In this document: in pieces, positions 33,901-45,435 of the stretch
Layout: each line of letters begins with the position of its first letter
How positions within the stretch are numbered: the first letter of the stretch is position 1
Source: Malus domestica
Taxonomy: Eukaryota > Streptophyta > Magnoliopsida > Rosales > Rosaceae
DNA: 64,000 nucleotides
Assembly: GCF_042453785.1 (NCBI RefSeq)
Contig: NC_091665.1
Coordinates: forward strand, 31,335,001 to 31,399,000
Direction: 5' to 3'
Position numbers and translations under genes: made by a program
The notes under the pieces: model-generated
The model's input: only the letters and a program-made list of their open reading frames with translations
Told to the model about the DNA's origin: nothing
Database searches by the model: none

Positions 33901-34781
33901 ACATCAATCTGATTGTGATGACAAGCTTTCCCCTTGACCATTTGTTGAGGACTTGTTCTCTTTTGTCCAATGACATTTCAGAGAATTTGTGAATGAATGG
34001 CCATTTCCAGTCAAAGCAAATTTTTCCACAAAGCAAAAATGTTCCTAATCTCAATGATAGCATCTTCAGAAATAGCCTCATTGCATCCACCGCTTCTGGT
34101 TGAGCTCTCTTCACTATCATTTCTGCTACCTGTTTTACCAAATACTGAACCAATTAATTAAGGAAAATACTTAGGCTATGTATTTCTAATTTTATAGGAA
34201 ATTACGGTTTGATACGTGTGCATAAATTCTTTTTTTCTTTAGTGATTTTAATGGGAAAATACTTGACTCCTTATCTTATCTTGTTTCTGTTTTTGGTGAG
34301 TTATTTGCGCATGCGTCAAACTTTGATGAAGAAGCCAAACAATATCCTTTTAGCGAGACTGAGTTACTTTTGCATACACGTCATACTCTAATGTAGAGAT
34401 AAAAGAAAGAATGATTCCTTACAAAACAATGTTTACTGATTAACCTAAAAAAATAATAAAACATAACAAATTGAATATTTTTCAAATCAAAAAGAGATAA
34501 AAGCCTTCCAATGAACTTTAACAGAATACAGTGAAACAAGATATGGAACTGACCTCATCTGGGATGGGAGGCTGAGAGCCAGAAGCTGTGTGGTAGGAGG
34601 AGGAGGAGTAATGAAGGGCTTGGTGGTCATCTGGGATTTCCTCCAATGAGAGAGGAGGTATAAGAGCTTCACAGATGGCAGCCAGTGATTGCATTTGAGC
34701 TGAAGAGAAACCATGGCTGAATTTGCTTTCCCTCCTTCCTCCTTTCAACAACGGATGACAACTGCTCTCCCTCCCCTCCAT
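30953..34781 (-). CDS. Long-chain-alcohol oxidase (FAO)
   Basis: A membrane-bound, FAD-dependent oxidase of the GMC family. It oxidises long-chain fatty alcohols to aldehydes with release of H2O2 (omega-oxidation, wax and lipid turnover). Three exons on the minus strand: 34554-34781, 33857-34129 and 30953-32683, all phase 0, giving 743 aa, as expected for plant FAO proteins. Exon 2 holds two hydrophobic segments ([13 protein letters not shown] and [15 protein letters not shown]). Exon 3 starts [15 protein letters not shown]. The Rossmann dinucleotide fold is [11 protein letters not shown] (about 240-250). The GMC signature is [13 protein letters not shown] (about 305-317). The catalytic region has [12 protein letters not shown] and the tail [14 protein letters not shown]. 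The large plus-strand frames over exon 3 are shadows. Intron 2 carries a MITE. Confidence 0.93.
32927..33080 (+). mobile_element. MITE, AACTAATGAAAA/TTTTCGTTAA family, copy 2
   Basis: The best-preserved of four copies. It begins GAAAAACTAATGAAAATGGC, continues CTTTGAGTTTTAATGATAAGG and GTGAATAGTACC, and ends TTTTTCGTTAAAACTCC. It lies in FAO intron 2. Relatives are at 25555-25700, 38890-39110 and 62045-62200. Confidence 0.65.
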
Positions 34782-34877
34782 ATCTCTCTCTTCTTTCTCT
34801 CTCTCTCAATAATAGGATTACTTTGGTGTTTTTTCAGTGTTGTCCTCGTAGGGGTGTGTCTTTGCCTCTTTGGCTTC

Positions 34878-34881
34878 ATAC

Positions 34882-34925
<44 letters not shown>

Positions 34926-34966
34926 ATATATATGTATGTATAGAGGGAGAGAGAGAGAGAGAGAGT
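34878..34966. repeat. Compound (TA)n(TG)n...(GA)n microsatellite in the FAO promoter
   Basis: A short TA run is followed by about 14 TG units (34893-34921), an AT-rich spacer and about 11 GA units (34943-34965). It lies 100-185 bp before the FAO start codon on the minus strand. A long TG run can adopt Z-DNA and is likely length-variable. Confidence 0.9.
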
Positions 34967-34969
34967 ATT

Positions 34970-35551
34970 TGCCGTGTGGAAACAAACAAATAAGAATTTG
35001 TGATACTCTAGAACAAATTGGAAACTCGTTTAAATCGAACACTCAAACCCATTCTAGAAAATAAAATAAAAAACTCATCAAATAGTTAGGAATATTAATT
35101 GTAAACCAAAATGTTAGGTTACCATATTTCATGATAGCAATATCTCTCGAATTGAAAAAACATAATTTGAGTAACCACGACAAGTGACCTAGTAGAAAAC
35201 TGTGAACAACTCCCTAAAGAAAAAAAAGGGAGGTCATGAGTTCGATATTTTGTAAGCTGTGAATTTGATTGATCATAGTTACAAGTAGGGTGAATTTCCA
35301 ACTATCCTCCTCCAAACACGGGCGGGGTGAATAACAGTGGTTCCCCATTTATTGTCCCTTTTTTTTGAAAAAAATGATTGAGTTGTTGAGCAATGAACAA
35401 ATTTATTTTTTTGTATTATACAGTGTGACAAGAAAATATTATATTAATCTAAATTTGTAACTAAATCGTAAATTATATTAAAAATTCAATATTTACGTAA
35501 AAAGTTTGACTCTCATCCTTCCCTTTTCTTAAATTCGAGAATAAGAATCAT
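34970..35551. other. Intergenic, nothing supported
   Basis: AT-rich sequence between the FAO promoter and the LTR element at 35557. Short frames only. Confidence 0.5.
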
Positions 35552-35556
35552 CTTGA

Positions 35557-35981
35557 TGTTGTAATGTCATATGTAGATGGCCCACATAAATAGTTCTTTA
35601 CTATTTATCTGTAAAAAAATTCGAAGAATTACTTTTTATTTGAAGATATTTTGTAAAGTAAATAGTGTTGCTACATTATTTCGTCAAATGAAAACCTCTA
35701 TAAAATGAGGTTCATTCTTCATTTGTTCATTGCATATACACAATTCAATATCAAAGACAAAGAAGAGAAAAGTAAAGAAGAGGGATTCAGGAGAAATTGC
35801 TAGTGAGCTGGGCTAGAGAGAAAAAAGAATAGTGAGAGTTATCTTTGTACTACTATTATTTTAGATAATGAGAGAAAGTACTGCTGCTGCCTGAAGACGT
35901 AGGCACACTTGCCGAACCTCATAAACATTGTGTCTCGTTTACTTTATATTCCACAACCCACATACCACCAATTTTACAACA
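35557..35981 (+). repeat. Left LTR of the 35557 element
   Basis: 425 bp, TGTTGTAATG to TTTACAACA. It contains CTATAAAATGAGGTTCATTC (TATA box, near 35700) and a TTTAGATAATGAGAG stretch where the transcript start region would be expected. Confidence 0.85.
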
Positions 35982-37094
35982 CGTTATCAGCACGATAAAC
36001 TCTCGCTTAAGTGCAAAACACTACACAGAATCCAAACCCAAAACAATGGTTCAAGATGACATTGTTCTTAGGTATGTCAAATTTTTATCTATTTTTTGTC
36101 TCTCTCACCATGCCAGAAGCGCCTTATTGAATCTTGGTGAGAATTGAAATTTACAATGACCTGTAGTCATCATGAAATGAGAAAACTCGTATTTGACAAA
36201 TGGTTTCCAGAGATCCAAAAGAATCTAATCGGACTTGGAAACCCAGATCGCATCGTTCTTGACGGATCTCGAGGACTCATGGTAATTCTAGCATTGAGTT
36301 TTATGCTACTCGACACCTATGGCTGCCATCTTTTGATGGCGTTGCAGTCCTCTGGTAGATGCCAACATCTTCATCGTCCCCAATTTTGTGACTCCCTGTC
36401 TAATATCTAATGCCAGAAGCGTTATCACCACCATTTTTTTTGGTGAAGAGATCGACGACGACAAAAGTTTTTATTTTGGTTTTGCTCCGCTGGCAAATTC
36501 CTGTATCCTAGCAGCGAGCCCCAATTTTGGGATTACCTTTGCTACCAAAGTGCTTAAAGCTCATTACCATACCTAAATAAATAAATAGAATAAAAATGGG
36601 GAGCCTGAGAGGTGTGGTTCTGGTTGAGCACAAAAAAAGAAATAAAAAAAGTGAATGATCAATCATTCACGTGGAAAAGATAAAAAAGGGGAAATGGGGC
36701 TAGATTTTTGGAATGGTTTATTGCACCATGTGAGAAGAACTGAAAAAAAAAAGATGGACACTTTATCATTGTCTTTTTTGTTTTGGCATATTATGTGAAT
36801 GATATTGGTTTAAAATCATATCACTAGTTTTATATTGGATAAATTACAAAAAACTACATCAACAATTGGTGTCACGACACTTTCATACTTCATCTTTCAA
36901 AATTGACAATGTCATACCTCATCTTACGAATTTGTGCCAATGCTATACCTTCCGTTAGCTTGGCGTGAATTTCTCAGTTAAATACTCACGTAGCTTGATC
37001 CGGAGCCCATTTTCTATTAAAAAATTATTAAAAACTAAAAACAAAATTAAATATTTTTAAATATTAAAATAATAAAGAAAAGTTAAAAAAAAAA

Positions 37095-37855
37095 AAACCA
37101 ACACTAAGTTCGTTCCCTTCCCCCCCTTCTCTCTCTTCTCCCCATCTTCATCTTCTTCCCCCTTCCTACAACTGCAACCCAGAAAAAAGAAGAGAGAAAA
37201 AAAAAAACCAATTTGTCTTCCCCGTTCCCCCCCCCCCACTCCCTCTTCTCCCCGCACCCAACCTCCCCACCTTTGCACCCACCCTTTGCACCCAACCTCG
37301 CACCCATTACCTGCAACCCATAAAAAAAAAAACCTAGAAAAAAACCCAGATCCTGTTGAGGTGGAATCAGGAAACCTTCGCCAGGTCAATTCCGAAGGTT
37401 GAGAACCTGGGCGAAGAGAAAATGGGGGAAATGGGTGTGGAGGGAAAATGGTGGGTGCCGGGGGAGGGGGGGTGAGACGGACGAACTAGGTTTCCTTTTT
37501 TTTTTCCTTCTCTCTCTTCTTCTTTTTCTACAGGTTGGGTGGAGGGGGGGAGGGATGGACGAACTGGGTTTGGTTTTTTTTTTTTTTTTTTTTTTTTTGT
37601 TGTTGTTTCTTCCTCTTCTTCTTCCTGGGTTTGTTGAGGGGGGGCAACTGGGTTGGGTTTTTTTTTTTTAATCTTCTTCCTCATCTTCCTCCTCCTTCTT
37701 CTTTCTGGGTTGCTGGGGGTTGGGTTTATGGTGGGGGGAAGGGGGCGAACTGGGTTGGGTTGGGGGTTTTTTTTTTTTTTAATTTTTCTTCTTCTTCTTC
37801 CTCCTTCTTCTTTCTGGGTTTGTTGGGGGGGGGGGACGAACTAGGTTGGGTTGGG
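37095..37855. repeat. Inverted C-rich/G-rich minisatellite inside the LTR element
   Basis: The left part (37095-37330) is pyrimidine-rich, with C runs up to about 12, TTCTTCTCC blocks and A-runs. The right part (37430-37855) is its inverse: repeated units of GACGAACTRGGTT, a T-run of up to about 20, CTTCTTC blocks, CTGGGTTTG and a G-run of up to about 12. The switch lies near 37330-37430. Four or so units are visible on the right. Long frames here are low-complexity artefacts. Confidence 0.75.
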
Positions 37856-38079
37856 GTTTGGCTAATACTTGCATCCCATTAAAATTTGGAGCACATGTGA
37901 ACCACATTCAAAAGCAAACACTTAAACTATCATGCATGGTATCAGATTACATCAACTTAGTAATCAGTCAGTTTGACGAATTCGAAATCAATAGGAGATA
38001 CTCTTTCGGGGGAGCATCCAAAACAGATCAAGAATTTAACGAAGTAACCAAAATTGACATATTACCATCTAAGGGAGAG

Positions 38080-38511
38080 TGTTGTAATGTCGTATATGGA
38101 TGGCCCACATGAATAGTTCTTTACTATTCATCTGAAGAAAAATCAAATGAATTATTATTTATGCACTATTTATTTGAAGAAATTTTGTAAAGTGAATAGT
38201 GTTGCTATATTATTTCATTGGATGAAAACCTCTATAAAATGAGGTTCATTCGTTCATTGCATATACACAATTCAATATCAAAGAGAAAGAAGAGAAAAGG
38301 AAAAAAAAAAGATGCAAGAGAAATTATCAGTGAGCTGGGCTAGAGAGAGACGAGAAAATAGTGAAAGTTATCTTTGTAGTCCTATTATTTCAAATAATGA
38401 GAGAAAGTATTGCTACTGTCTCAAGGACGTAGGCACACTTGTCAAACCACGTAAATATTGTGTCTCGTTTACTTTATATTCCACAGCCCACATACCACCA
38501 ATTTTACAACA
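38080..38511 (+). repeat. Right LTR of the 35557 element
   Basis: 432 bp. Aligns end to end with the left LTR with a modest number of substitutions and a 7-bp length difference. Confidence 0.85.
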
Positions 38512-38889
38512 CTTGACAAGTTTTTCAAACATGCTAATTGGCATTGTTGACCAATAAGGTGTTTAATTTAAGTGAGTGTGATAGCTATATATAAGAATCT
38601 TGCAACATGGGTTTGATTCTATAACACTATTATTACACTAGTGTGAGTTTAATATGTTGATATAACACTCTGAATTTAATAAATTGCACATGAGTTCAAC
38701 ATATTGGTATCAAACTCAAACTTTCCGGCACTCTATAAGAATGATTTGTATATGAGTGTTGAGTTCAATATATTTATATTACACTCATTTTCTTCGGCCT
38801 AATATGAATGACTTGTGATACCTAATTCCAAGATAAATTTTCTTTCCATAAATAAGTGAGTACTATTTTTTTCCTTCCTACCCATTGGA

Positions 38890-39110
38890 ATCGAAAAAAA
38901 AGATGGAGTTTTAACGAAATACTTCCGGTATTATTCACTTTTTACAGTAAAAATATCATTTTCGTTAAATCTGTGACTCGAGCTATTATCAAAAATGATA
39001 ATTTTACTGTAAAAAGTCATTCCTAATACTATTCACTTGCAATACATTTTTATCATTTTGATTAAAATTCAAAGTTTTCAAACATTTTTCAATATTTTTC
39101 CTAAAAAAAA
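38890..39110 (-). repeat. MITE, AACTAATGAAAA/TTTTCGTTAA family, copy 3
   Basis: Contains GTTTTAACGAAATAC, TATTATTCACTTTTTACAGT and, at the other end, TTAAAATTCAAAGTTTTCAAA. It has an internal partial duplication (ACTGTAAAAAGTCATTCC...ATACTATTCACTT). Confidence 0.5.
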
Positions 39111-39309
39111 TCAGCTTCCAAACTTAAATCTGTGACATTTAAAAAGTTATGGTCTCTCTCTATCTCTCAACTGTCCATTCAATAGTTCAATAGGACCATG
39201 AGGATGCATGGCGTATGATGCACTCCACAACTGCAATCTTTGGGAACCCACGGTCTGTGGAGGTGGTTAGCAATTTTGACTCGAGCTCTACGTTTTCCAA
39301 CAGAGTTCT

Positions 39310-39770
39310 TATTTATTTATTTTGAAAAAAAGCTTCTTCACATTTATAACAAACTAAAACATACATATAGGCATACCCAAGGCCCAAACAACACACATAA
39401 ACAAGCAAAACACGGGCCCAAAAAACAAACTACAAAGGGCCAACCAGAAGTTGAAGCCCAAAAAGCACAAAAGATGACAAACACCAGAAAGTTCTACACC
39501 AATCGCCGCCGATCGCGATCCGACCAAGTCCTCGTCCACAACCAAGCATCGCTAGAGTAATTGCAGCATCTCACCTCGATGAACGTTCTGAGCCCAGCCA
39601 CAAAGAAAGGAAAGCCAGCAAGTGGTTGGAAGAAGCCAACTATCAGGATGAAGTTCGTGGCAACCCACGAACAACACTACCAGAAAGGGCAAAGACAGAG
39701 AGAAGGTGGTGGTGTTGAACACCCGAGCCGGTGGGAACCCTCCCATGCATGAAGCATACTCCACAACTCC
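39310..39770 (-). mobile_element. LINE 3' end, second copy of the 21175 family
   Basis: Read on the minus strand: GGGTGTTC, CACCACCTTCTCTCTGT, CTGGTAGTGTTGTTCGTGGG, CACGAACTTC, then TTTTTGGGCCCG and an A-rich end. This is the same order as at 21175-21642 (+). 5'-truncated, no intact frame. Confidence 0.5.
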
Positions 39771-40204
39771 TACTTGATTATTTAACATCTTTTATTAATT
39801 GCCTACATAGATATTTTAGGGTTTCAGCTCTTGTTTAAGAGTATTGAGAGCTATTTACTACGACAAAAATTAACATTAGTTGTTCATAATACATTGGATA
39901 AAAGGCGGACTTATCCTTGGCTAAAGGCGTGGGTAAAATGCATATCTGTGCAAGGCTAATAGTCATTTGCTAACCTCATTTTGTACAGCTAATATCGACA
40001 AATGCACCTAAAAAGCTATTATCGATGACTATTATCAAGTTTTCTTATAGTAATCACGAATGCCCAAAATTGGCTAAAACAATGATCTAACGAGAGCTAT
40101 CCGCTACAATAAAATTAACATTAGTCACTACATAGAGTTGAATAAAAGAGAGGCTTGTCAATAACTAATGAGGTGGGTAAAAAGCATATCAATTACAAAT
40201 GAAT

Positions 40205-41040
40205 TACTATCAAAATTATTATTAATTTTTTTTTTGGAAACTGGAAATATCATTAACCAGGACCTAAACCAAAGACAGTCCAGAAAGCCACACAGGGCTA
40301 ACAACATCAGACATGAAAACAGAGAATAAAGGAAATAAACTACGACACGGAGGAGTATACGTGTCACCCTAAGACCCAGTTAACAAAAGCTAGCTTGGAG
40401 GGCATGGTAGCCCATCCTTGTTCAGAATACGAACAAACGAAGATGAGGGTCGTTGAACCTAGACTAAGTCGCTCATCTCCACACTAATATGGAACGCTAC
40501 ATAATCCGCCGCTTCATTGGCTGACCTTGGCACCCAAGACCAAACACACGAACTGAACGCCTCGCCAACCCCACGAATATCACACAACACCAGAAAAACC
40601 TCCTAAGATCCATGGTCAATGCATCCATTTAGCCATGATATTATCTCCTTGAAGTTAGATTCCACCACAATACTATGGAAGCCCCACTATCTCGCCATCA
40701 CACATCCCTCCAAAACACCCCTCACCACCGCGGCCAAAACACATGATGCACGGATCTTCTTCCTACGCACCGCCAAGCAGCAAGAGGTTGAATCCCGCCC
40801 ACTACTAACCCCCGAGCAAGCTTCCAGGAAGGATGAAGCAGCGAGGGACATGGCAAGCACAGTTCGCAAAGGGGAGGGTTGCCGTTAGTTAAAAACAGCA
40901 TCACATCTTGCCTTCCAAATGGACCAACAAGTAAACACAACGTATGACATGGTTCCCCTCCTATCCTCTACTTACTGGTCCCGTGTGATCATTCCAAATA
41001 CGTTGGAGCCATGAGTGGAGTGTAGACACCGAATCACTAT
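40205..41040 (-). pseudogene. LINE relic with RNase H domain
   Basis: The minus strand reads as the last part of a plant non-LTR retrotransposon. SIWKARCDAVF marks the end of the reverse transcriptase region. After it comes a decayed RNase H domain of the RVT_3 type (VVESNFKEIISWLNGC, WSWVPRSANEAADYVA). Stops and frame changes interrupt it (for example TAG or TAA after GCIDHGS and in SDLV-stop-V). A run of A on the minus strand near 40230-40220 may be the poly(A) end. Dead copy. Confidence 0.7.
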
Positions 41041-43910
41041 CAAAATTAATTGATGTCCTAATATTCATGACACATTTACAGGCACACTGCCAATGCCAGC
41101 CTTTTTCTATTTCTCTCCTATCGACATCAAATTAAATAGTAGACATGGCGGCCCCATTATTTATGATTCTACCGGCGTATACACCTCCATACTAACGTTT
41201 ACCATATCTGTAGAGATCTTTATTATGGATTACTTTTTTTTTTTTTGATCAAATATTATGGATTACTTCTAATAGTAAACACAAGCAAGTGTACCCGCGC
41301 GTTGCTGCGGGGTTTAGAAAATTGTTGAAAATGTAGAAAGTGTAGAAAATATATGTGTTAAGGAGTAGTGTTTAATATGTACATATATTACATTCGTGTG
41401 TTCTGATGGTCTTTACAAATATATAAATGAGTATAAATATTCATGATATTGCATTTAAAATAATTAATTAATTACCAAAAACAATACTACACAATGAGTG
41501 AGGATTATATCCCTATAAAATAACTGACTCACTAACTGCATCTTGACACTATACTGAGATGGTTTAATCTTGTAACACATGCTACCATCTTCATATGACA
41601 TTGATTGAACCTCACAAATATATAGACAAATCATGTGACATTTGGAATCACCTTAACTCTATATACTCTAACAAATTGAACCCGAAAACAGAAGGCCTTG
41701 AATTTCAGTGAAGTGTCAATAAGCTGTCCACAAAGTAGGGTGATCAAAGAACATATATAAAAGCATGCTAAAAATTGATATACCTCCAAATAGTTCTTCT
41801 CGTGGAAATAATTGATTTCAAGTGCCTGGTCAACGAGGCATGCTTTCTTCCCACACATTGCTTAACAATCCATGAACCCTGAGGAGAGAAGAATCAGTTA
41901 GAAGTTAAACCTTGAATTTCATATAAATCATCCCCCTTGATAAAACTCTGTAGCAAGGGTGTATCTTCGACTGGAGAATTCATCATATAGTATAGTGCCA
42001 AACCATAAGTAGTTGAACTTGGACCTAGTTCACATAGATAATTTGGTAATTAATGGCAGGCAACAGGGAAAAACTGCAAAGAATAATAGAAAAACCCATG
42101 AAAGACAGATTTACCTGAATGTTCACAATGAAGAAGAATTATCTCCTACCATGTGCTGCATATTTCAACAAAGGATTGCAAAAATTATGTAAAATGAAAA
42201 TTACGGCCATTTTTGTGCCAATTCAATGTTTTTTGGTAGCCCCATATGTAAAGTGGTTAGGAAAAATCTTAGTAATAAAGAGAAAAAAACAAATCAAATC
42301 AAATCCTCAAATAATGACCTGAACGATTCTACCTGCAAGGCCTCCAATATCATCTTCACGTGACATGCACTCCTAGATGCCAACTTGCTCATCTTCACAA
42401 TGCAAAAACTTAAATTATACACAAAATTAAGGTGCTTTCAGGGACATTCATAACCTCAAGCTATACTCGGTAACATAGAACCGGTAACATATGGGCATGT
42501 TATACTAAAAGCAATTAATTGAAACCATTGAACAAAAAAGAGCGAAAGCGGATAAAAACTTAGAATTTGAAAAAGTATTTGTTATGACATGAGCCATCAA
42601 TTTTCGCAAACTTTTTATATGTTTATCACGTCATAGGCATACAACAGACTGAAAGAAGGAAATTTGCATGTTATCTGTAAAAAGTATTTATAAATTTAGT
42701 GTGTAACTCAACATATAAGTAGATACCGGGGTTCTATCCGTAGTTCTACGTCAGTTCCTGTTCCAATGAAGTAAGAGATCCCCTTCACAGTTTATAATCT
42801 TCACATTATATTTGTGGGTAACATATATATTATCTCTTTATAGAGCACCAATAGTTCAACAAATTAGCAGATATATAATGTCTACTGCCTATTATGGTTA
42901 AGCTTTGTTCGAAATCATTGTAATATTACTTTGAACAAATATATTCCAATGATATAAATAGGGAATCTATAAACCATTATCGTACCTATTTGTAGAAAAA
43001 TGCAGTAAACTTTACTTGAACTGAAATATTAGTACTAAACAGACACACTTCACTCGCACTGGTATATTAAGATTTTGTAAAAACGCTTATTGCTCATATC
43101 CCAGCCGCTTTCTCTCTCTGCACAAAGCATACACAACTTTGATTGAGACCTGCTAACGAAAATTTGTGCACAACCCAGAATTTTGAAGGAAAAAAATATG
43201 AAAAATTAAATAAAACCCATTTATATTAAATCAAATATTTGAAGCAGAATCTTTACATACAATAGATGAAGAAGGTACCTGAGGTGCTGAGGAATAGTTT
43301 GAGACCAACATCGACGCCGACCTTTGCCGGAATCATCGCATAAACGTAGGAAAACTCTGAGGAGTATTAAAAAATCCTCATCGAAACCGTAACAAATCGA
43401 GGCATGCAACGGCTGTTTCTTGTTCCTGAGATGAAGGGGAGACGATTGGTCAAACGTTGAGGTCCGATTTGCCGGCTTTCAAACGGAAATAGCCCGTCGT
43501 CGTCAGCTGAGTCACGGAGGGAAGAGATATGGAGACTTGTAATAACACAAACAAAGGGAGGAATGGAGGAGCCCTCCAGACTCGGTGGGGATCATTTTCG
43601 TTCAAATTGAAGTGAGCAGGAATGAACAAATGGAGGAGGAAACTGAGTTTCCTTGCTGTGCTGTCGAAGAGAGTGAACGACAGCTCAATAACTCAACACC
43701 GAATGGCAGACATGTAATAACACAAACTAAGCAAGGGCAAAATCGGAACTACACTGTTCTTATGAACAGTGATTCAGTTGTTTTTGGGTTTTAGTATAGA
43801 TTGAATTTTTGGTGATAAGTGCTTTTTTACAAGCACTTTTATTAATAACACATCAACAAATTTCAGTTGTTTTGATAAACACAATTTAGATCTTAAAGAA
43901 GGAAATATAG
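41041..43910. other. Unexplained intergenic stretch
   Basis: About 2.9 kb without a domain I recognise. The part from about 41620 to 43560 is less AT-rich, with short frames on both strands. On the minus strand several positions look like GT/AG-bounded blocks (near 41800-41880, 42330-42400 and 43270-43420), so a spliced non-coding or fragmentary gene on the minus strand is possible but not supported. CCCGCGCGTTGCTGCGGGG near 41295 resembles the edge of an unidentified repeat. Confidence 0.3.
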
Positions 43911-43916
43911 GCAGTG

Positions 43917-45435
43917 TCCTAAAAGTTCGCGCCTAGCGCCATCTAGGCCCCACTTAGGCGCTAGACATACTTAGGCGCTAAGCAGCTGGCCACTGTCACG
44001 ATTAATTCCTAAGTGTTTAAAAAACAAGAAAGGCACCTAGACCAGCCTAGGCTCCCGTCTATTCCGCGACTCTCGCTTAGACATAAAATAGACAACTTTT
44101 ACTTTGTACTTTATTTTTTCGATAAATTGGAAATGGCTTGTTGCATACTTGGATGAACACTTATTATAAGTTTGTTTCCTATGTTTTTAATATGTTCTAG
44201 TACTTTTTAATTTAGAGAAATTTTATTTGAACTCATACAACCTATTTCTACCCCCAACTTACTCTCTACACCCATATTAATTTTAATTAAACCATCAATA
44301 TCTCTTTGAACCCAAATTTACTACCTAAATTACCCTTACAAACCCAATTCAGTATGTAAGTTTATCTTTACACCCATTGAGAAAATAAAAACACAAAATG
44401 AGTATTCTACAACTCATTCAAGACGTAAAGAGAACAATATATCTTACATATTTGTCTTGCACTTAATCCTTCTTTTGCTGCATATTTCTCATTGCTCTGT
44501 TTCTTCACCGAACCAACCCAAGCGTTGAGGTATTCAAAATATTTTTTAATTTGCACAAGTTTAGGTATCCTATGGGTTTCTTTCGCACCTTGTGCTCCGA
44601 ACAAGTTTATTGTTGAGATTTTACCAAGTATAATTACCCAGTTCAATTATTGATTTCAATAATCATTGATTTCAATTTTTTGCTCGAGTTATGGCTACTT
44701 CCTCTTAACAAAAAAGATTTGGTTCTGACATATATTTATCGGGACACTATCACTAAAAAAGATAATTACCATATATATGGATCTTTGAAAAACCTAGAAC
44801 ATGTGGGGGCAGAGAAACAAAATACCAAGAAATACATCATCCACCTTTTTTATCCTTGATTTCAATCCTATTTGCAGGCAATATACAACTGCTACTAAAG
44901 CCTAAACAAAAAGAATTGGAATCAAATAAAAAATTAACATAAATTGATTCATATTTTATTTGAAAGATTTAAAACTTCAAAATTATCATATATCCGTCAA
45001 AAAGAGCTTATTTCTCTCTTTGACAACGTCTTAGGATTTTAGCCAAAACAGAACGTAAAAAAATTATTGCGTGATGATAAGGGTTTAATTATTGGAGGTG
45101 GGTTTATCGATAACATTTTGATTTTTGTATTCATTTCATCTTGTACTTGATGGTAATTAGACAATAGGTCTAAGAAGACAATTCACAATTAAGATTTAAG
45201 TTGGGTGTAAAGTGCGGTTGTTTGGGTTCAAATAAAATTTCCCTTTAATTTATATGTCATTTTATTTTGCATTTTATGTATTCCAATACCATTATGTATT
45301 TTTTAGGTATAAGTAAACATTTATTTATATGTTATATAATAAATTAAGTTAAAATTAAAAAACAAACTAGGCCACCGCCTAGGCGCTAAGTCCTTACTCG
45401 TCGGTCCGACCAGCACCTAATGACTTTTAGTTGAG
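43917..45435. repeat. Repeat with TAGGCGC-rich ends, split by a nested element
   Basis: The left end (43917-44060) and right end (45365-45435) are rich in CCTAGGCGCTAAG and GGCGCTAG words and partly inverted to each other (CTAAAAGT at the left, ACTTTTAG at the right). The body is AT-rich. With the insertion at 44215-45243 removed, the body is about 490 bp. I could not find a target duplication for the outer element, so its class is open. Confidence 0.5.
44215..45243. mobile_element. Nested Mutator-type element with 9-bp target duplication
   Basis: The inverted ends are GAGAAATTTTATTTGAAC at the left and GTTCAAATAAAATTTCCC at the right, followed inward by CATACAACC / GGTTGTTTG. Both flanks carry the exact 9 bp TTTAATTTA (44206-44214 and 45244-45252). 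The 1029-bp interior has no transposase. It sits inside the TAGGCGC repeat and so is the younger of the two. Confidence 0.8.

Larger units (their letters stand above)
35557..38511 (+). mobile_element. Non-autonomous LTR retrotransposon (Copia-like), 2.95 kb
   Basis: Two direct LTRs (35557-35981 and 38080-38511, about 425-432 bp) begin TGTTGTAATG and end TTTTACAACA. The target duplication CTTGA is exact on both sides (35552-35556 and 38512-38516). A purine tract AAGGGAGAG abuts the right LTR. After the left LTR comes CGTTATCAGCACGATAAAC, a primer-site-like stretch seen in many plant Copia elements (recalled, not searched). The 2.1 kb interior has no integrase, reverse transcriptase or protease that I can recognise. 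A third of it is the low-complexity inverted minisatellite at 37095-37855. Element class is inference; structure is direct. Confidence 0.85.

Noticed and set aside
36144-36410. 88-codon frame inside the non-autonomous LTR element as gag
   Set aside because: No gag motif and no zinc knuckle; too short to support.
37367-37882. Several long frames on both strands at 37057-37882
   Set aside because: All are low-complexity translations of poly-G, poly-T and CTT runs inside the LTR element.
41281-41320. CCCGCGCGTTGCTGCGGGG motif as a possible transposon end
   Set aside because: I could not find a matching second end or a target duplication.
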